From: Methanothrix sp.
GTDB taxonomy: Archaea; Halobacteriota; Methanosarcinia; Methanotrichales; Methanotrichaceae
Length of the DNA: 47,474 bases
Assembly (NCBI GenBank): GCA_025361645.1
Contig: JANYKI010000010.1
Span: forward strand, 1 to 47,474
Direction of reading: 5' to 3'
The notes under the pieces were generated by a model. It was not told the DNA's origin. It saw only the letters and a program-made list of their open reading frames with translations, and searched no databases. Within the stretch, counting starts at the first letter, position 1. Every line of letters starts with the position of its first letter. The position numbers and the translations under genes were made by a program. This document shows positions 34,251 through 43,563 of this stretch, in pieces.

Positions 34251-34799
34251 CTACATGACCACAGCCAGCAGCTTCACCGGCTTGTCGTTTAGGGCTTGCA
34301 TGAAGTGATCATAAGACGAATCAAAGAATATGGAGTCTCCAACGTTTAGCACTACATCGTTGTCATGAATAGTGATTTTTAGAGACCCCTCGAGCACATA
34401 TTCAAACTCCTGGCCCGGATGACTGTAGAATGATGGGCTGCCCTTCCGAGGATCTATCGTGACTATAAACGGCTCCGCTTTTTTATGAGCGAACTTTCTG
34501 GCCAGGCTCTGGTAGTGGTATTGCTTTCTGCGCTCCACTTCCACCGCCTCGCCCTTTCGAGTAATGGTGAATATGCTCATCTTGGACTCTTCGCCTGTGA
34601 GCAGCAGGCCTGTATCGACGTTGAGTTTTCGCGCAATGCCGATGAGAATGCTGGCAGGAATGTCCAGCTTTCCATCTTCATAGCAGTTGTATGTCCCCAC
34701 AGGCACATTAAGGTGCTCTGCCATCTCCTCGGACGATACCAGATTTAGCTCCCTCAGCTCACGAAGACGTGAACCTATTTCATCAAGCCTCTCCTTCAT
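34251..34799 (-). CDS. XRE-type HTH regulator with cupin domain
   Basis: 182 residues. The N-terminal HTH is [41 protein letters not shown]; the C-terminal cupin (about 110-180) contains [19 protein letters not shown] and [18 protein letters not shown]. Such proteins sense a small ligand in the cupin and repress nearby operons. It is the first gene of the acyl-CoA synthetase/VOR operon (22 bases upstream), so it is the likely local regulator. I chose the second ATG (34799), since GAGG then sits 7 bases away; ATG 34805 is only one base from it. An AT-rich TTAAAATATG promoter-like motif lies upstream (about 34838-34848). Confidence 0.85.
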   Translation of the reverse strand: MKERLDEIGSRLRELRELNLVSSEEMAEHLNVPVGTYNCYEDGKLDIPASILIGIARKLNVDTGLLLTGEESKMSIFTITRKGEAVEVERRKQYHYQSLARKFAHKKAEPFIVTIDPRKGSPSFYSHPGQEFEYVLEGSLKITIHDNDVVLNVGDSIFFDSSYDHFMQALNDKPVKLLAVVM

Positions 34800-34969
34800 A
34801 CTCATTCCTCAGCGCATTGTGACTGCCTCACATGCATATTTTAATCTATCCATGAGCAATTTCTTGCCGGGATTGCTGAAATTCATAATTAAGAGATCAC
34901 AGAAAAAACAGGGTAAACCATCTTCGCAGCAAAAAATAGAATGTGTTAATTGCAGAGACTAATTAAGCC

Positions 34970-35335
34970 TCAGTTGGTCCAGTCGTCCTCATCAAGCCAG
35001 TTTTGGGTCCTTTTCTTTGAGCTTACCGAGCTTTTTATCTGAGATTGTCCTGAGAAATTTAGCGATGCGGATCGGTAGCCGGAATTTCCTCGCATCAGAT
35101 TGTAGGCAATCTCTGGATCAATGCCGTGCTTATTTAAATATGCATCGCGGGAGAGATGCTCCCCCATCCCGGAAATGTATATCGGATCGCCGATAATTGG
35201 GGTAATTTTTCCCGCGGGCAAAATCCATTCGAAACCCTGAGGAAGTGCACATTGCAGCCAATCGCTATTGCCTTCCAGATCGTCTTTGGATGCCTCATTT
35301 ACAACTCCGCAGTTTCTACATATGAACTTCTTCAT
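34970..35335 (-). CDS. Small zinc-ribbon hypothetical protein
   Basis: 121 residues, family not recognised. The N terminus CRNCGVVNEAS is one half of a zinc ribbon; the only other Cys (QCALPQGF, near 28) cannot complete a four-Cys site, so metal binding is uncertain. The middle is hydrophobic-poor (GFEWILPAGKITPIIGDP) and the C terminus is Ser/Lys-rich ending LDEDDWTN. A TATATATAATTT tract (about 35358-35371) is a likely promoter. It is divergent from the rhodanese gene across a 266-base gap (35336-35601) with no gene supported. Confidence 0.55.
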   Translation of the reverse strand: MKKFICRNCGVVNEASKDDLEGNSDWLQCALPQGFEWILPAGKITPIIGDPIYISGMGEHLSRDAYLNKHGIDPEIAYNLMRGNSGYRSASLNFSGQSQIKSSVSSKKRTQNWLDEDDWTN

Positions 35336-35601
35336 ATCAGCTTAATAAGTCCATAACAGTATATATAATTTACTTAACAAATCTTTTAATTGCGGCTCCA
35401 TCATTTTTTATATAGGAATACTGATTATTATATTATTGGAAGGGGATGATCGAGACAGCGATTAAGATCAATTGCCCCCAACTCATGTGCAGGACTGCAG
35501 CCCAATATTATTAGTATAAGATGGCCACATAGAACCTCAATAATAATCATCCTCAGGCCACTACATGAGGCTGATTACTTTGATAAAGCAGGTGTTTGTA
35601 A

Positions 35602-36231
35602 ATGAGATCAAACAATTTACTTCTCGGTTTAATGGCACTGGCTTGCCTTCTGGTTCAAGCATGTGCGGTGGAAGATAGCCCGGAACTGATTGATCAAAAT
35701 AAAGTGGATCAAATGAATAAGCAGATCCTGGGAGAGAAAAAAACAGATATAAACAGCTATAAGGGCCAGCCCTGGGCAACTTCATCGCTTAATGATTCCA
35801 ATAAGAAAACCACGTCAGTAGAGTCTATCTCTGCCGTCCAGGTCTCTTTGGTACAAGGTCAGTCATCCGACTACCTGGGTCAGGCCGATTCCTTCCTTAA
35901 GGAGGCAACGAACAATGGTTTCTATCTCCTCAGTGTTGCACAGTTCCTTAACAAATCCAGCACGGATAAGAACTGGGCCATTGTGGACGTTCGGCCGGCA
36001 CAGCTATACCTAGGCGGCCACATTCCAGAAGCATTGAACATCCCCTTGGAAAATCTGATATCACAGATGGGCATGATTCCTGCCGGCCAGAAGGTTGCCG
36101 TCTACTGCGCGATTGATACCAATGCCGCATTTGCCGTTCAGACGCTGAGAGTCTATGGTGGTCGCGATGCATTTGTCCTCTCGGGCGGAATTGTTACCTG
36201 GCAGGCAGCAGGGATGCCTGTAGTCACTTAG
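35602..36231 (+). CDS. Exported rhodanese-domain protein
   Basis: 209 residues. N-terminal signal MRSNNLLLGLMALACLLVQACAVE; the LVQAC run could also be a lipobox. A Lys/Asn/Ser-rich spacer is followed by a rhodanese domain (about 95-209): WAIVDVRPAQLYLGGHIPEALNIPL, catalytic Cys in VYCAIDTNAA, and YGGRDAFVLSGGIVTWQAAGMPV. The loop is short and lacks the usual C-x4-R/K-x-S/G motif, so sulfur-transfer activity is uncertain. CAGGTG precedes ATG 35602. Acting outside the membrane, it may handle sulfur or bind sulfur compounds. Confidence 0.8.
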   Translation: MRSNNLLLGLMALACLLVQACAVEDSPELIDQNKVDQMNKQILGEKKTDINSYKGQPWATSSLNDSNKKTTSVESISAVQVSLVQGQSSDYLGQADSFLKEATNNGFYLLSVAQFLNKSSTDKNWAIVDVRPAQLYLGGHIPEALNIPLENLISQMGMIPAGQKVAVYCAIDTNAAFAVQTLRVYGGRDAFVLSGGIVTWQAAGMPVVT

Positions 36232-36328
36232 ATTAATTCCAAAGCATTACTGCATGATGGGGGCCATCACTCAATAACTTTTTTTTCGATCGCAAAAGTT
36301 ATAAACTTTAAAAAATATCTGTTTATGT

Positions 36329-37234
36329 ATGAAGGACTTTGCAGGGTCGAGCATTACCTACTACGGTCTGGCTCGCGAAAGATTGATGAATAAATATCCC
36401 AGGCTGATCAGCGTACTCGTGATACTAGCTTTAATCTGCATGACCGGCCTGGCCTTATTTATCATATCCGATCTCGTCTCTTTTGCCTCAAATTCTGATC
36501 ATAATGGCGTTCTAGTCGGCCTTAATCTCAAGGGTCCGGAAAACGGCATCACATCCATGACGAACGGTAAGGAGGAGAGCGGAAATATTAGCAAGAATTC
36601 TTCCCGGTCATTGGACAACTTGAGCCGCCCAACCAAAATGAATGCCTCGCTGCCATCCAGTCAGGCTGCAAAAGAAGACGTTTCCGCAAGCAAATCGTCT
36701 CCCGTAATAAGACATCATAGTTCATCCTCGTCGTCTTCTTCCTCATCTTCTTCGACGTCTCCGGCAAAGTCTGCAAAAAAAAGCAGCGACAATAACAACC
36801 TGACAAATGAGACGGCATCGATGAAAAATTCTCAAAGATCCAATGACTCGATTCTTGCATCCTTGCCCTCAGTTGTTGCATTCGGCGCTATCACCAATCC
36901 AGCTAAGGACACCACTGCAAGAGAGCCTGTATCAATAATTAAGTTCAAAACAAAAGCGACTCTTAGCCCGAAATCTGATCAAGGCATGAATCCGGATAAC
37001 GGGATAAATACCGCTGGTGCGACTGTCTCAGATAATAGTAATAAAGCGCAAAGCTCAAAAGATGTAAGCACGAAGAGCGCTTCTTCGCAAAATAGCAAAG
37101 TGACTGCCTCCAGCCAAACCAAAAAAACACAGGAAGCCAGAGCTAAGCAGAAAGCCAATAGAGATAGGATTGCGGAGAACATGAAGAAAAAAGCGGCTCA
37201 ATCGCGGGCCAAAGCTGCACAACAATTGCCTTGA
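36329..37234 (+). CDS. Ser/Lys-rich single-pass membrane protein
   Basis: 301 residues, not recognised. One N-terminal transmembrane helix (LISVLVILALICMTGLALFIIS, about 27-48) is followed by a long low-complexity region rich in Ser, Asn, Thr and Lys, including eleven consecutive Ser (about 133-143). The last ~45 residues are very basic and Ala/Lys/Arg-rich and could be coiled coil or nucleic-acid or glycan binding. A TATA-like GTTATAAACTTTAAA (36297-36312) lies about 25 bases before ATG 36329, suggesting a leaderless transcript; ATG 36386 is an alternative. Confidence 0.6.
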   Translation: MKDFAGSSITYYGLARERLMNKYPRLISVLVILALICMTGLALFIISDLVSFASNSDHNGVLVGLNLKGPENGITSMTNGKEESGNISKNSSRSLDNLSRPTKMNASLPSSQAAKEDVSASKSSPVIRHHSSSSSSSSSSSSTSPAKSAKKSSDNNNLTNETASMKNSQRSNDSILASLPSVVAFGAITNPAKDTTAREPVSIIKFKTKATLSPKSDQGMNPDNGINTAGATVSDNSNKAQSSKDVSTKSASSQNSKVTASSQTKKTQEARAKQKANRDRIAENMKKKAAQSRAKAAQQLP

Positions 37235-37310
37235 CAAAAACCTGTCAGCTCAAAGATCAATCTCTGCAAAGAATCCTCGGCAAGGCGGATCTGCATTAAA
37301 GGAATGCATC

Positions 37311-37778
37311 TTATTGCTTGGAAATCCTCATGACGCATCCGTCTTCCGTATGCTCTACATCGAGCTTCATCTTCAGGTCGGAGAATACCTTTCGCCAGTG
37401 GCTTTCCACACAGGTCTTGCAGTGCTCCTTGGCGATCAGGCTGGCCCCCACGCGAGCAAAGGATTTGGCACCATCCATCAAGCCGCAACGACTGCGTTTG
37501 ATCTCCACAAAGCCATCCCCCTCTGTAACCACCACCACGCTTCCGAAGAGGTTCTTGTCGTTGGTTGCCATGGCCAGGGCCACATCCTCTGGCTTCTCCA
37601 GGCCCAATTGCTTGAAGGTGGCCGCCACCTGGCGAGCGCCGTTGCCCTGAAACTCGCGCAGACCCTTTTTGCCCAGCTTGCGGGCTACGTAGCCGCTGCT
37701 GCCGTAGAAGCTGCCCATCCACATGGCCACTACACGCTGCTGAATCTGTTCCAGGGGAATATCAGGGACGTCTGTCAT
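37311..37778 (-). CDS. Conserved hypothetical protein with CKTC motif
   Basis: 155 residues, cytoplasmic, no signal peptide. Residues 1-60 are helical (VVAMWMGSFYGSSGYVARKLG, REFQGNGARQVAATFKQLG). The second half has GFVEIKRSRCGLMDGAKSF and CKTCVESHWRKVF, giving three Cys and one His that could bind a metal or cluster. It resembles small archaeal L-2-amino-thiazoline-carboxylate-hydrolase-like proteins, but that assignment is weak. The start is ATG 37778. Confidence 0.6.
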   Translation of the reverse strand: MTDVPDIPLEQIQQRVVAMWMGSFYGSSGYVARKLGKKGLREFQGNGARQVAATFKQLGLEKPEDVALAMATNDKNLFGSVVVVTEGDGFVEIKRSRCGLMDGAKSFARVGASLIAKEHCKTCVESHWRKVFSDLKMKLDVEHTEDGCVMRISKQ

Positions 37779-37849
37779 ATGGTTTTAGCTTTGCGGAACG
37801 GGATTATAATGCTTTTGCGTCCAAATCGGTTCTCATCTCAATTCGATCC

Positions 37850-38227
37850 TTACATCACCTCGATCAAGACGCTTCCCTGGGCAGAGTTGCCGGCCGCATC
37901 AGTGACCTTTAAAATGATCACATGCCCGCCTTTGCTTAGCCGAGAGGGGTTTTGCATAAATTTGAGGCTGGTCGAGAGTTCTTCGTCGATGCTTGAACTC
38001 CAGCTATAGCTAAGCGGTGCCTTACCTTTGCTGACCACGGCATCAAAGCTGACATCTTTGTTTCCCTGCAAGATCTCTCCTGATTTGGGCGAAGTTATGG
38101 TCACGGTTAACTTTTCCACGCTCTTGTCAGCAGCATTGGTGCCACTCTTGGAGGGGCTGTCCTTCTGCTCCAGGCACCCTGCGCAAAAGAGCACAAGACA
38201 TAATGCAATTAAGAATACCCATCTCAT
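37850..38227 (-). CDS. Small lipoprotein with PKD/Ig-like domain
   Basis: 125 residues. The signal ends in a lipobox (LVLFCAGC, Cys about 18), so it would be anchored outside the membrane. The mature part is Ser/Lys-rich then a PKD-like beta domain: LTVTITSPKSGEILQG, PLSYSWSSS and VIILKVTDAAGNSAQG. The function is unknown. It is downstream of rps3ae but separated by a 179-base gap that contains an apparent terminator. Confidence 0.7.
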   Translation of the reverse strand: MRWVFLIALCLVLFCAGCLEQKDSPSKSGTNAADKSVEKLTVTITSPKSGEILQGNKDVSFDAVVSKGKAPLSYSWSSSIDEELSTSLKFMQNPSRLSKGGHVIILKVTDAAGNSAQGSVLIEVM

Positions 38228-38280
38228 AAGATACTTAGAGAATCTTCATGAATATATTTCATTCTCTTGTTTCTAGAAAT

Positions 38281-38372
38281 ACTAAAAAACCTTTTTTTTA
38301 AAGCAAAGCTGGGTGCTACTAAAAATCTCTTTTCGCGCCCTTCAAGCCTTGCAGCAAGAAAGGCGCTGGAGA
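38281..38372 (-). terminator. Putative terminator after rps3ae
   Basis: On the minus strand a possible GCGCC/GGCGC stem (within about 38333-38371) is followed at 38281-38300 by long T-runs (TTTTTTTTT and TTTTTT). The stem is weak; the T-runs are the better evidence. Confidence 0.4.
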
Positions 38373-38405
38373 ATTGCCATTAAATTTGGCGTGTTAAACT
38401 TACAA

Positions 38406-39038
38406 TTAGGCAGTAGGAGCTTCCGATACGGGAGTTGGCGCTGCTGCTGTTGCCATAACCGGCTCGGACTTGATCTCGGTCTTGCGCACTTCCACGCGCC
38501 TGAGGGGATAGATTGCCTTGGCTTCTTTGTAGATATCCAAAGAGATCTTGCCACCCACAGCTTCCTGGATCAACTGGTTTAAGTCCAGACTCTTTGACCT
38601 CTCTAAGACGACCCTCTTGGAGAGCTCTCTGATGCTCTTGACCTGATTGGCCCGCGCCCTCTTCACTGTGAAGCAGCTGGGCTTGACCCGGACATGGTAG
38701 CCATCTGTGGTGATTACGTCCACAATGGAATCAATTCTTGATGTCCTTCTCTTGACCAGGGAGCGCACATAATCCGTGGTCATCTCATGGCCCAGGAACT
38801 TAGTGTATGCCGAATCTCCGGCCACACGATCTACTTTAAACTTGAGCTTGGTGTTCTGTTTAGAGAAGTTGTTGGTGAGGTCTCCTAGCGTGGTCTCAAC
38901 GATCCTTCCTACAATCCTTTCCGGATCGTTGGCGACCGTCTCGCCAAAGGGAACTCTGCCGAACATCTCCGGACTTACAACCTTATACCATTGCTTGGCC
39001 TTTCTGCTCTCAGCCTTTCTTTGTGATCTTCTTGCCAA
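38406..39038 (-). CDS. rps3ae: Ribosomal protein S3Ae
   Basis: 210-residue small-subunit protein of archaea and eukaryotes (eS1). KQWYKVVSPEMFG, LGDLTNNFSKQNTKLKFKV, VRSLVKRRTSRIDSIVDV and IYPLRRVEVRK match the family. An Ala/Thr/Pro-rich tail (VMATAAAPTPVSEAPTA) ends the protein. The start is TTG 39038, fixed by GGAGG about 8 bases upstream; an ATG at 39044 is out of frame. A TTTAAATA box (about 39088-39095) is the probable promoter. Confidence 0.95.
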   Translation of the reverse strand: MARRSQRKAESRKAKQWYKVVSPEMFGRVPFGETVANDPERIVGRIVETTLGDLTNNFSKQNTKLKFKVDRVAGDSAYTKFLGHEMTTDYVRSLVKRRTSRIDSIVDVITTDGYHVRVKPSCFTVKRARANQVKSIRELSKRVVLERSKSLDLNQLIQEAVGGKISLDIYKEAKAIYPLRRVEVRKTEIKSEPVMATAAAPTPVSEAPTA

Positions 39039-39119
39039 TAAACATCCTCCGAGGTAATATCAATCCGAACATCGTTCAAGCTCACGGTATTTAAACCGAT
39101 CGCCCAAAAAAGATGAGAA

Positions 39120-40679
39120 CTAGTCTGCCGGCCAGACATAGATGTAAATGTAGTTGGACCAATCATTGCTGCAGTAGCTGAGTATATGCCAGCCGGGATT
39201 ATTTCCCTTAAACCAGGTCTGGTACCATCCGGTGCTTTTGTAGCCGAAATTTTTGACCTCAGGGGGGCAATAGTAGCTTGGCCCGCTGCTGCATGCCGTC
39301 CACTCAAAGGACCAATATGCACCTGGTCGGCTTACTTTGGACCAGAGAGGCAGCCATCCCCCACAGAATACGCCTGCCACCGTTGCCAGCCTTCCCGGGC
39401 AGCTCTGCACGTAGTACTCATTGCATTTGCAAATGGATGGCAGGGGATAGACGGCCTGGTAGCTTTGCGTAGCGTAGCCGTAAGGCGCGCTTTGGCTTGA
39501 TGGGGTGGCGCAGGTAGGGCAGCTCTTCTCATAGGGATAGCTGCTGGAAACGCCGCCTGCAATTACAGTGGAGCTTGTACAGGTAGTGCAGGTTTTGCGA
39601 GAAGAGCTTGCCTGGCCGGGAAGACTTGCTGCACCGGGATAAGCGGCTTGATCCGGATAGCTCATCAAGGCTGGATTTGCTATCGCGGGATTTTCTACCA
39701 GTCCCGTCCCGCTTGAAGAAAAGGGAACATTATTAGGATAACTGTAACCGTTCTGAGATGACTGGTCTGGCCTGTAAAGGTTGAAATCAGGCAGAACTAT
39801 CCTTTCAGCGCCTGGATCAGGAGGAATGGGCGCACCTAAGGGCAGAGATGCTGCGCTCATGCTTGCCGCAGCATTTGAGTAGCTTGATGGCATAGATAGA
39901 GGAGCACCTCTGGGATACACATAAATGTAGATGTAGTTGGACCAGATGCCGTTGTTGTAGCAGAGGATATGCCATCCCGGGACATCTCCGCAAAACCAGC
40001 CCTTTTTCCAGCCCGTCCCCGTCCAGCCCCACCATCGTACTGAAGCAGTGGACCGTCCGGGATACCATTCATAGACAAAGAAGTTGCCGCTTGATTTGAT
40101 ATCCGCCCAAAGGGGCAGATAGCCTCGATAGCTGCATCCTCCCACTGTTCTAAAGCCGGAGGCGGTCTGGACAAAAAATCGGTTGGCGGAAACCACGGAA
40201 CTAGGATAATACCAGACGCTGGAACCGGGCAAAGCCGCCTGAACTGTAGATTGCATTGAAGGCAACACCGGCGCGGACATTACCTGGGCCGTATCGAACG
40301 GCTGTGAGGCAGACACGAAACCCAAACTCGTATCGGGAGCGAAGCTCTCCATTTGCGGCTGCGAGAGTCCCAGCACCTCTGCCGTCATTTGCTCTTGCAT
40401 TGGCCCGCCGATCTGCGGGGCCGGGTAAGCGGATTTTTGACCCAGGGAATAATCCTGGCCCTGCTCAGGATAATTGCCATAAGACGATAACGATGGCTGG
40501 TTTAGCGATGCCTGACTTGGCAGTCCTGGCATGTAAGAATTTGTATCCATGCCGGCCAAAGAGCTTTGCTCCGGCTGAATAGTAGCAGCTGTATCCGAGA
40601 TACCCGCATCGCCTACTGCACCTAAGGCGGTGTTAATCATAACCAGAAACATGACCGATAACGTAAGATAAAATTTCAT
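39120..40679 (-). CDS. Secreted protein with two Trp-rich domains
   Basis: 519 residues. Signal peptide MKFYLTLSVMFLVMINTALGAVG; then a Gln/Ser/Pro/Tyr-rich low-complexity region. Two copies of one ~85-residue domain follow. Both have GGCSYRGYLPLW or FCGGWLPLW, then a Trp-rich stretch, GTGWKKGWF or STGWYQTWF, PGWHILCYNN or PGWHILSYCS, and a shared ending WSNYIYIYV(Y/W)P. They are about 180-270 and 435-519, separated by a Pro/Ser/Cys linker (SRKTCTTCTS). ATG 40679 is chosen because GGAGGTG precedes it by about 7 bases. No membrane anchor. Not a known family; carbohydrate or surface binding is plausible from the aromatic content. Confidence 0.8.
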   Translation of the reverse strand: MKFYLTLSVMFLVMINTALGAVGDAGISDTAATIQPEQSSLAGMDTNSYMPGLPSQASLNQPSLSSYGNYPEQGQDYSLGQKSAYPAPQIGGPMQEQMTAEVLGLSQPQMESFAPDTSLGFVSASQPFDTAQVMSAPVLPSMQSTVQAALPGSSVWYYPSSVVSANRFFVQTASGFRTVGGCSYRGYLPLWADIKSSGNFFVYEWYPGRSTASVRWWGWTGTGWKKGWFCGDVPGWHILCYNNGIWSNYIYIYVYPRGAPLSMPSSYSNAAASMSAASLPLGAPIPPDPGAERIVLPDFNLYRPDQSSQNGYSYPNNVPFSSSGTGLVENPAIANPALMSYPDQAAYPGAASLPGQASSSRKTCTTCTSSTVIAGGVSSSYPYEKSCPTCATPSSQSAPYGYATQSYQAVYPLPSICKCNEYYVQSCPGRLATVAGVFCGGWLPLWSKVSRPGAYWSFEWTACSSGPSYYCPPEVKNFGYKSTGWYQTWFKGNNPGWHILSYCSNDWSNYIYIYVWPAD

Positions 40680-40871
40680 ACACCCCACCTCCTCCCAAGG
40701 GTTTGCTTTCTCCATTTCTCCATTCTTTTTAGCACGCTCTATCTATTTAATACTTGTCTTATGGTTCCGAGAGCAGGAAGCCAATTAGTTTATTATAATA
40801 ATATTTGTTCGGCTAATTCGCTTACATAAATAGAAAAAATATTAACTAAAAAATATAGTGGTCCCGGCAAG

Positions 40872-41642
40872 CTATTGACTACTGCTCCGGCACCAGTTGC
40901 TTCTCACCATCTCTGCCAGACGAGGATTGTCAAACTGATTGTAGATATCCAGATCGGTAGTATAACCTATAAAGGGATCTATGGTGCCCTTCTCCAGGTT
41001 CATTATCCAGATCTTAAGACCTTTATCCTCTGCTGCCAGCCCATTCTCTTGGAAGAACTGCATAAATGGCTCTACGGTCTCGCTGCTTGCCACCAGGATA
41101 ATATAATCAGACCCAGGCTCAGGATTGTAATTATTAATATCCAGGGACTTTATGCTCGTGACTACAAACACCTTTGCGTTCCGTTTTTCGGCTGAAAATG
41201 TCAACTCTTGCCTGTTCTGTGCACGAATGGTGTACCCGGCGTCATTCATGAAATTTGTCAGTCGATCCACCAGGCACTGCTGCAGGATGATCTTCAGCTC
41301 GGGAAGAGATCGAAGAAGCATGCCGGCTGCATCAGCGAAGGCCTGTTTGCTGTATTTCTTGGTGTGCGAAAAATGGAAGATGCGGCCATCAATTTGGGTG
41401 TAGGAATCAAGCATGGGCAGGTCGAATAATATGGGCTCTTTGCCCATGATACTGGCAAAGATAGAGGGGGCAATTCTCCCGCCAACCGTTTTGCCTAGCT
41501 CCATTCGCTCCTTGTCGCTTAATTTTGCTGATCGAACGATATCGTAGGTGCGAAGGAGAAGCTCACACCTGGCAATGATCTCCCTCTCGCGGAGCAGCTC
41601 TCGGAGAGGACCGGCTATTTTTTCAATTTTTGTCATTATCAT
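40872..41642 (-). CDS. Hypothetical protein in the mptA operon
   Basis: 256 residues, not recognised. A helical N-terminal half ([24 protein letters not shown]) and the segment [17 protein letters not shown] precede a mixed alpha/beta region ([45 protein letters not shown]). The second half suggests a nuclease-like or nucleotide-binding alpha/beta fold, without an assignable catalytic motif. ATG 41642 overlaps the end of mptA by 20 bases, with AAAGGT upstream, so the two are translated together. No signal peptide. Confidence 0.6.
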   Translation of the reverse strand: MIMTKIEKIAGPLRELLREREIIARCELLLRTYDIVRSAKLSDKERMELGKTVGGRIAPSIFASIMGKEPILFDLPMLDSYTQIDGRIFHFSHTKKYSKQAFADAAGMLLRSLPELKIILQQCLVDRLTNFMNDAGYTIRAQNRQELTFSAEKRNAKVFVVTSIKSLDINNYNPEPGSDYIILVASSETVEPFMQFFQENGLAAEDKGLKIWIMNLEKGTIDPFIGYTTDLDIYNQFDNPRLAEMVRSNWCRSSSQ

Positions 41643-42597
41643 CAATACCTTTAACGCGGGCCAATTCCATTCTTAGCTCGCCCATCTTGGCCGTTCTCTC
41701 CGCAAAGGCATTGTGCTGGTGAATGCTCTCCTCGTTGATCTGCTTTAGGGTCACAGCAGCGTCATCAGGAAGATCGGAAAATGCCTCGACCAGCTTCTGG
41801 GCCATAGTTCGAACGCAATCCTCCACGAACTTGGGGTTGCTGTGCGCCCTCTTTACCACCACGGCCTCGTCCGGACGCTTGAGCAGCCCATAGACTTTAG
41901 AACTCATGGACTCTTCAATGATCTTAATGATCCTGTCGATGGAAACGCAGCGCCGGTCATGAACCTCTACGGATATGCTGCCCCGGCCACGTTGATTGTG
42001 CGTGGCCACGGGCAGCTGCTCCGCGAGTTTTGCGGCCGCTTCCAGAGAGAGCCCCGCTTTGGCCAGCTCCTGGCGAACCTGCTCTTTCATGATCTCCTGG
42101 GCACAAGGGCATGCCGTCATGCCCAAAACCTCGGCCCCAACCGTCTTTCGCACGTATCCGGTGGGCCCGGCCCTGGCCACGGCCTCGGCAAAGATGTCCA
42201 CTACCTCCTGGCAGTTGACCTTTGTCACCGGCGTTTGTCTACGCACAATGTACTCGCTTTTCATTTTTACTTCCGCCCGGGAAGCGTACTCATGCCGGGA
42301 AAGAAGTCTCTTGGCAATCTCTCCACATAGCTCCTCGATCTCATAGACAGGGCAGTTTATGGCCTCTTCTAAAACCTCGTCTATCACCTCAAAGTTGCGA
42401 GAGAGATTGGCCCCTTTGCGGTCAGAGGGAAGATCGACAAATACCTCAAAATTGGAGATGAGAACTACGGGCCTCTCATCGTTCCCACGTTCAACTTTCA
42501 CCAGCTTTTTAACGCCGGTCACTCCCACTCTGGTTAAATTGAAGGGATAATCAGGCTCGCACGCTTGAATATCAGGTAGGCTATCCACTAATTTCAC
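41623..42597 (-). CDS. mptA: GTP cyclohydrolase MptA (methanopterin biosynthesis)
   Basis: 324-residue archaeal FolE2/MptA-type enzyme. It converts GTP to 7,8-dihydroneopterin 2',3'-cyclic phosphate, first step of tetrahydromethanopterin. [34 protein letters not shown] (a MptA signature), [15 protein letters not shown] (metal-site Cys) and [13 protein letters not shown] are visible. The start is GTG 42597, overlapping the upstream gene's TGA by four bases (GTGA). An in-frame ATG at the N terminus is not available. It lies in the operon 42824 (small acidic protein) - mptA - 41642 (unknown). Confidence 0.93.
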   Translation of the reverse strand: MKLVDSLPDIQACEPDYPFNLTRVGVTGVKKLVKVERGNDERPVVLISNFEVFVDLPSDRKGANLSRNFEVIDEVLEEAINCPVYEIEELCGEIAKRLLSRHEYASRAEVKMKSEYIVRRQTPVTKVNCQEVVDIFAEAVARAGPTGYVRKTVGAEVLGMTACPCAQEIMKEQVRQELAKAGLSLEAAAKLAEQLPVATHNQRGRGSISVEVHDRRCVSIDRIIKIIEESMSSKVYGLLKRPDEAVVVKRAHSNPKFVEDCVRTMAQKLVEAFSDLPDDAAVTLKQINEESIHQHNAFAERTAKMGELRMELARVKGIDDNDKN

Positions 42598-42824
42598 CTT
42601 GGGCTCGATTCCTCATCACGGTCTTCGAGCGACTCGTCCTCTGTCTCGTCAATGCGAGAGATGAGCCGGTCTACTTCTTGCATCATCTCCTCCAGGGTAT
42701 CGCTGATCCACTGGTGGCGCTCATCCGAGGTACAAAAAGACCGTTCTAGCTCCGCTAACAGCTCCTCATCACCCATATCGAGCATCTTGCATATCTCTTT
42801 CTCGACATCCTTCGAACCGGGCAT
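42594..42824 (-). CDS. Small acidic hypothetical protein upstream of mptA
   Basis: 76 residues, highly acidic and helical ([57 protein letters not shown]). No metal or catalytic motif. It starts with ATG 42824 and its TGA overlaps the mptA GTG by four bases, so translation is coupled. Its role is unknown; an MptA partner or modulator is possible. It is a short gene supported mainly by this coupling. Confidence 0.6.
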   Translation of the reverse strand: MPGSKDVEKEICKMLDMGDEELLAELERSFCTSDERHQWISDTLEEMMQEVDRLISRIDETEDESLEDRDEESSPR

Positions 42825-42917
42825 GAGGTTTTATTTAGCACGAACATATTTGAGACTTTGCTCAGCGGTCAGATATATCTATGCGTAGAACCCACCCTAA
42901 GATAAGGAGTTCTACTG

Positions 42918-43559
42918 ATGATCAAGCGTTGCCCTCAACACGGTTTTTTCAGGGGAGAGCATTGTGAGTGCGGCTCTGCCGGTCAGCTTCTTTTGGACGA
43001 GACCAAGACGGAGCAGCTAGGTCGGCTGGTAGCGGGCAGTCTCCGGCATTTTCCTGGTGATCTGGGCCTGGACATGGACTCCCGCGGTTGGGTTGATCTC
43101 ACCAAGCTTGGCCAGGTGGTGACGAGCAGGCATCGCTGGGCCGGCAAAGAATTGGTGATTGCGCTCGTACAGTCGGATTCCAAGCAGAGATACGAGATTG
43201 CCGACGACAAAGTCAGAGCCAGATATGGCCATTCTGTAGATGTGGAGCTTGATCACCCGGAAAATAAGCTACCCAAACTCTACTACGGGGCAAGTGAAGA
43301 GGAGGCGGACCGCATCCTGGAGATAGGCATCAAGTCTGCATCGCAAAGGTACGTCCATCTATCCACCACTCCCGAGAAGGCCTGGCATGTGGCGACTTTC
43401 CGCACCGGCAACCCCAGAGTGATCCAGGCGGATGCCGCCGCAGCGCAGGAGGCCGGTGTGAAGATGATGACCGTGAACGACGATATCGTCATCTCGGAGA
43501 CGATTCCGTCCCGGTTTCTTTGCATCCTTGCCGCCAAGGACATTGTCAAAAATATCTAG
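42918..43559 (+). CDS. kptA: RNA 2'-phosphotransferase
   Basis: 213-residue Tpt1/KptA enzyme. It transfers a 2'-phosphate from RNA to NAD+. An N-terminal zinc-ribbon-like extension (CPQHGFFRGEHCECG, residues 5-19) precedes the catalytic body: LRHFPGDLGLDMDSRGWVDL, a KQRYEI segment, GHSVDV and HLSTTPEKAWHVA. RNA-binding Arg/His residues are in place. ATG 42918 has AAGGAG 8 bases upstream. It is divergent from the small acidic protein and convergent with the UppS-like gene, four bases away. Confidence 0.93.
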   Translation: MIKRCPQHGFFRGEHCECGSAGQLLLDETKTEQLGRLVAGSLRHFPGDLGLDMDSRGWVDLTKLGQVVTSRHRWAGKELVIALVQSDSKQRYEIADDKVRARYGHSVDVELDHPENKLPKLYYGASEEEADRILEIGIKSASQRYVHLSTTPEKAWHVATFRTGNPRVIQADAAAAQEAGVKMMTVNDDIVISETIPSRFLCILAAKDIVKNI

Positions 43560-43563
43560 AACT

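Noticed and set aside
35448-35520. 22-codon minigene (MIETAIKINC...) in the gap before the rhodanese gene
   Set aside because: It has an AAGGGG directly abutting the ATG with no spacing and no other support; too short to claim.
36715-36760. TCx trinucleotide run resembling a microsatellite
   Set aside because: It is the coding sequence of an eleven-Ser tract in a real gene, with mixed Ser codons rather than a pure repeat.
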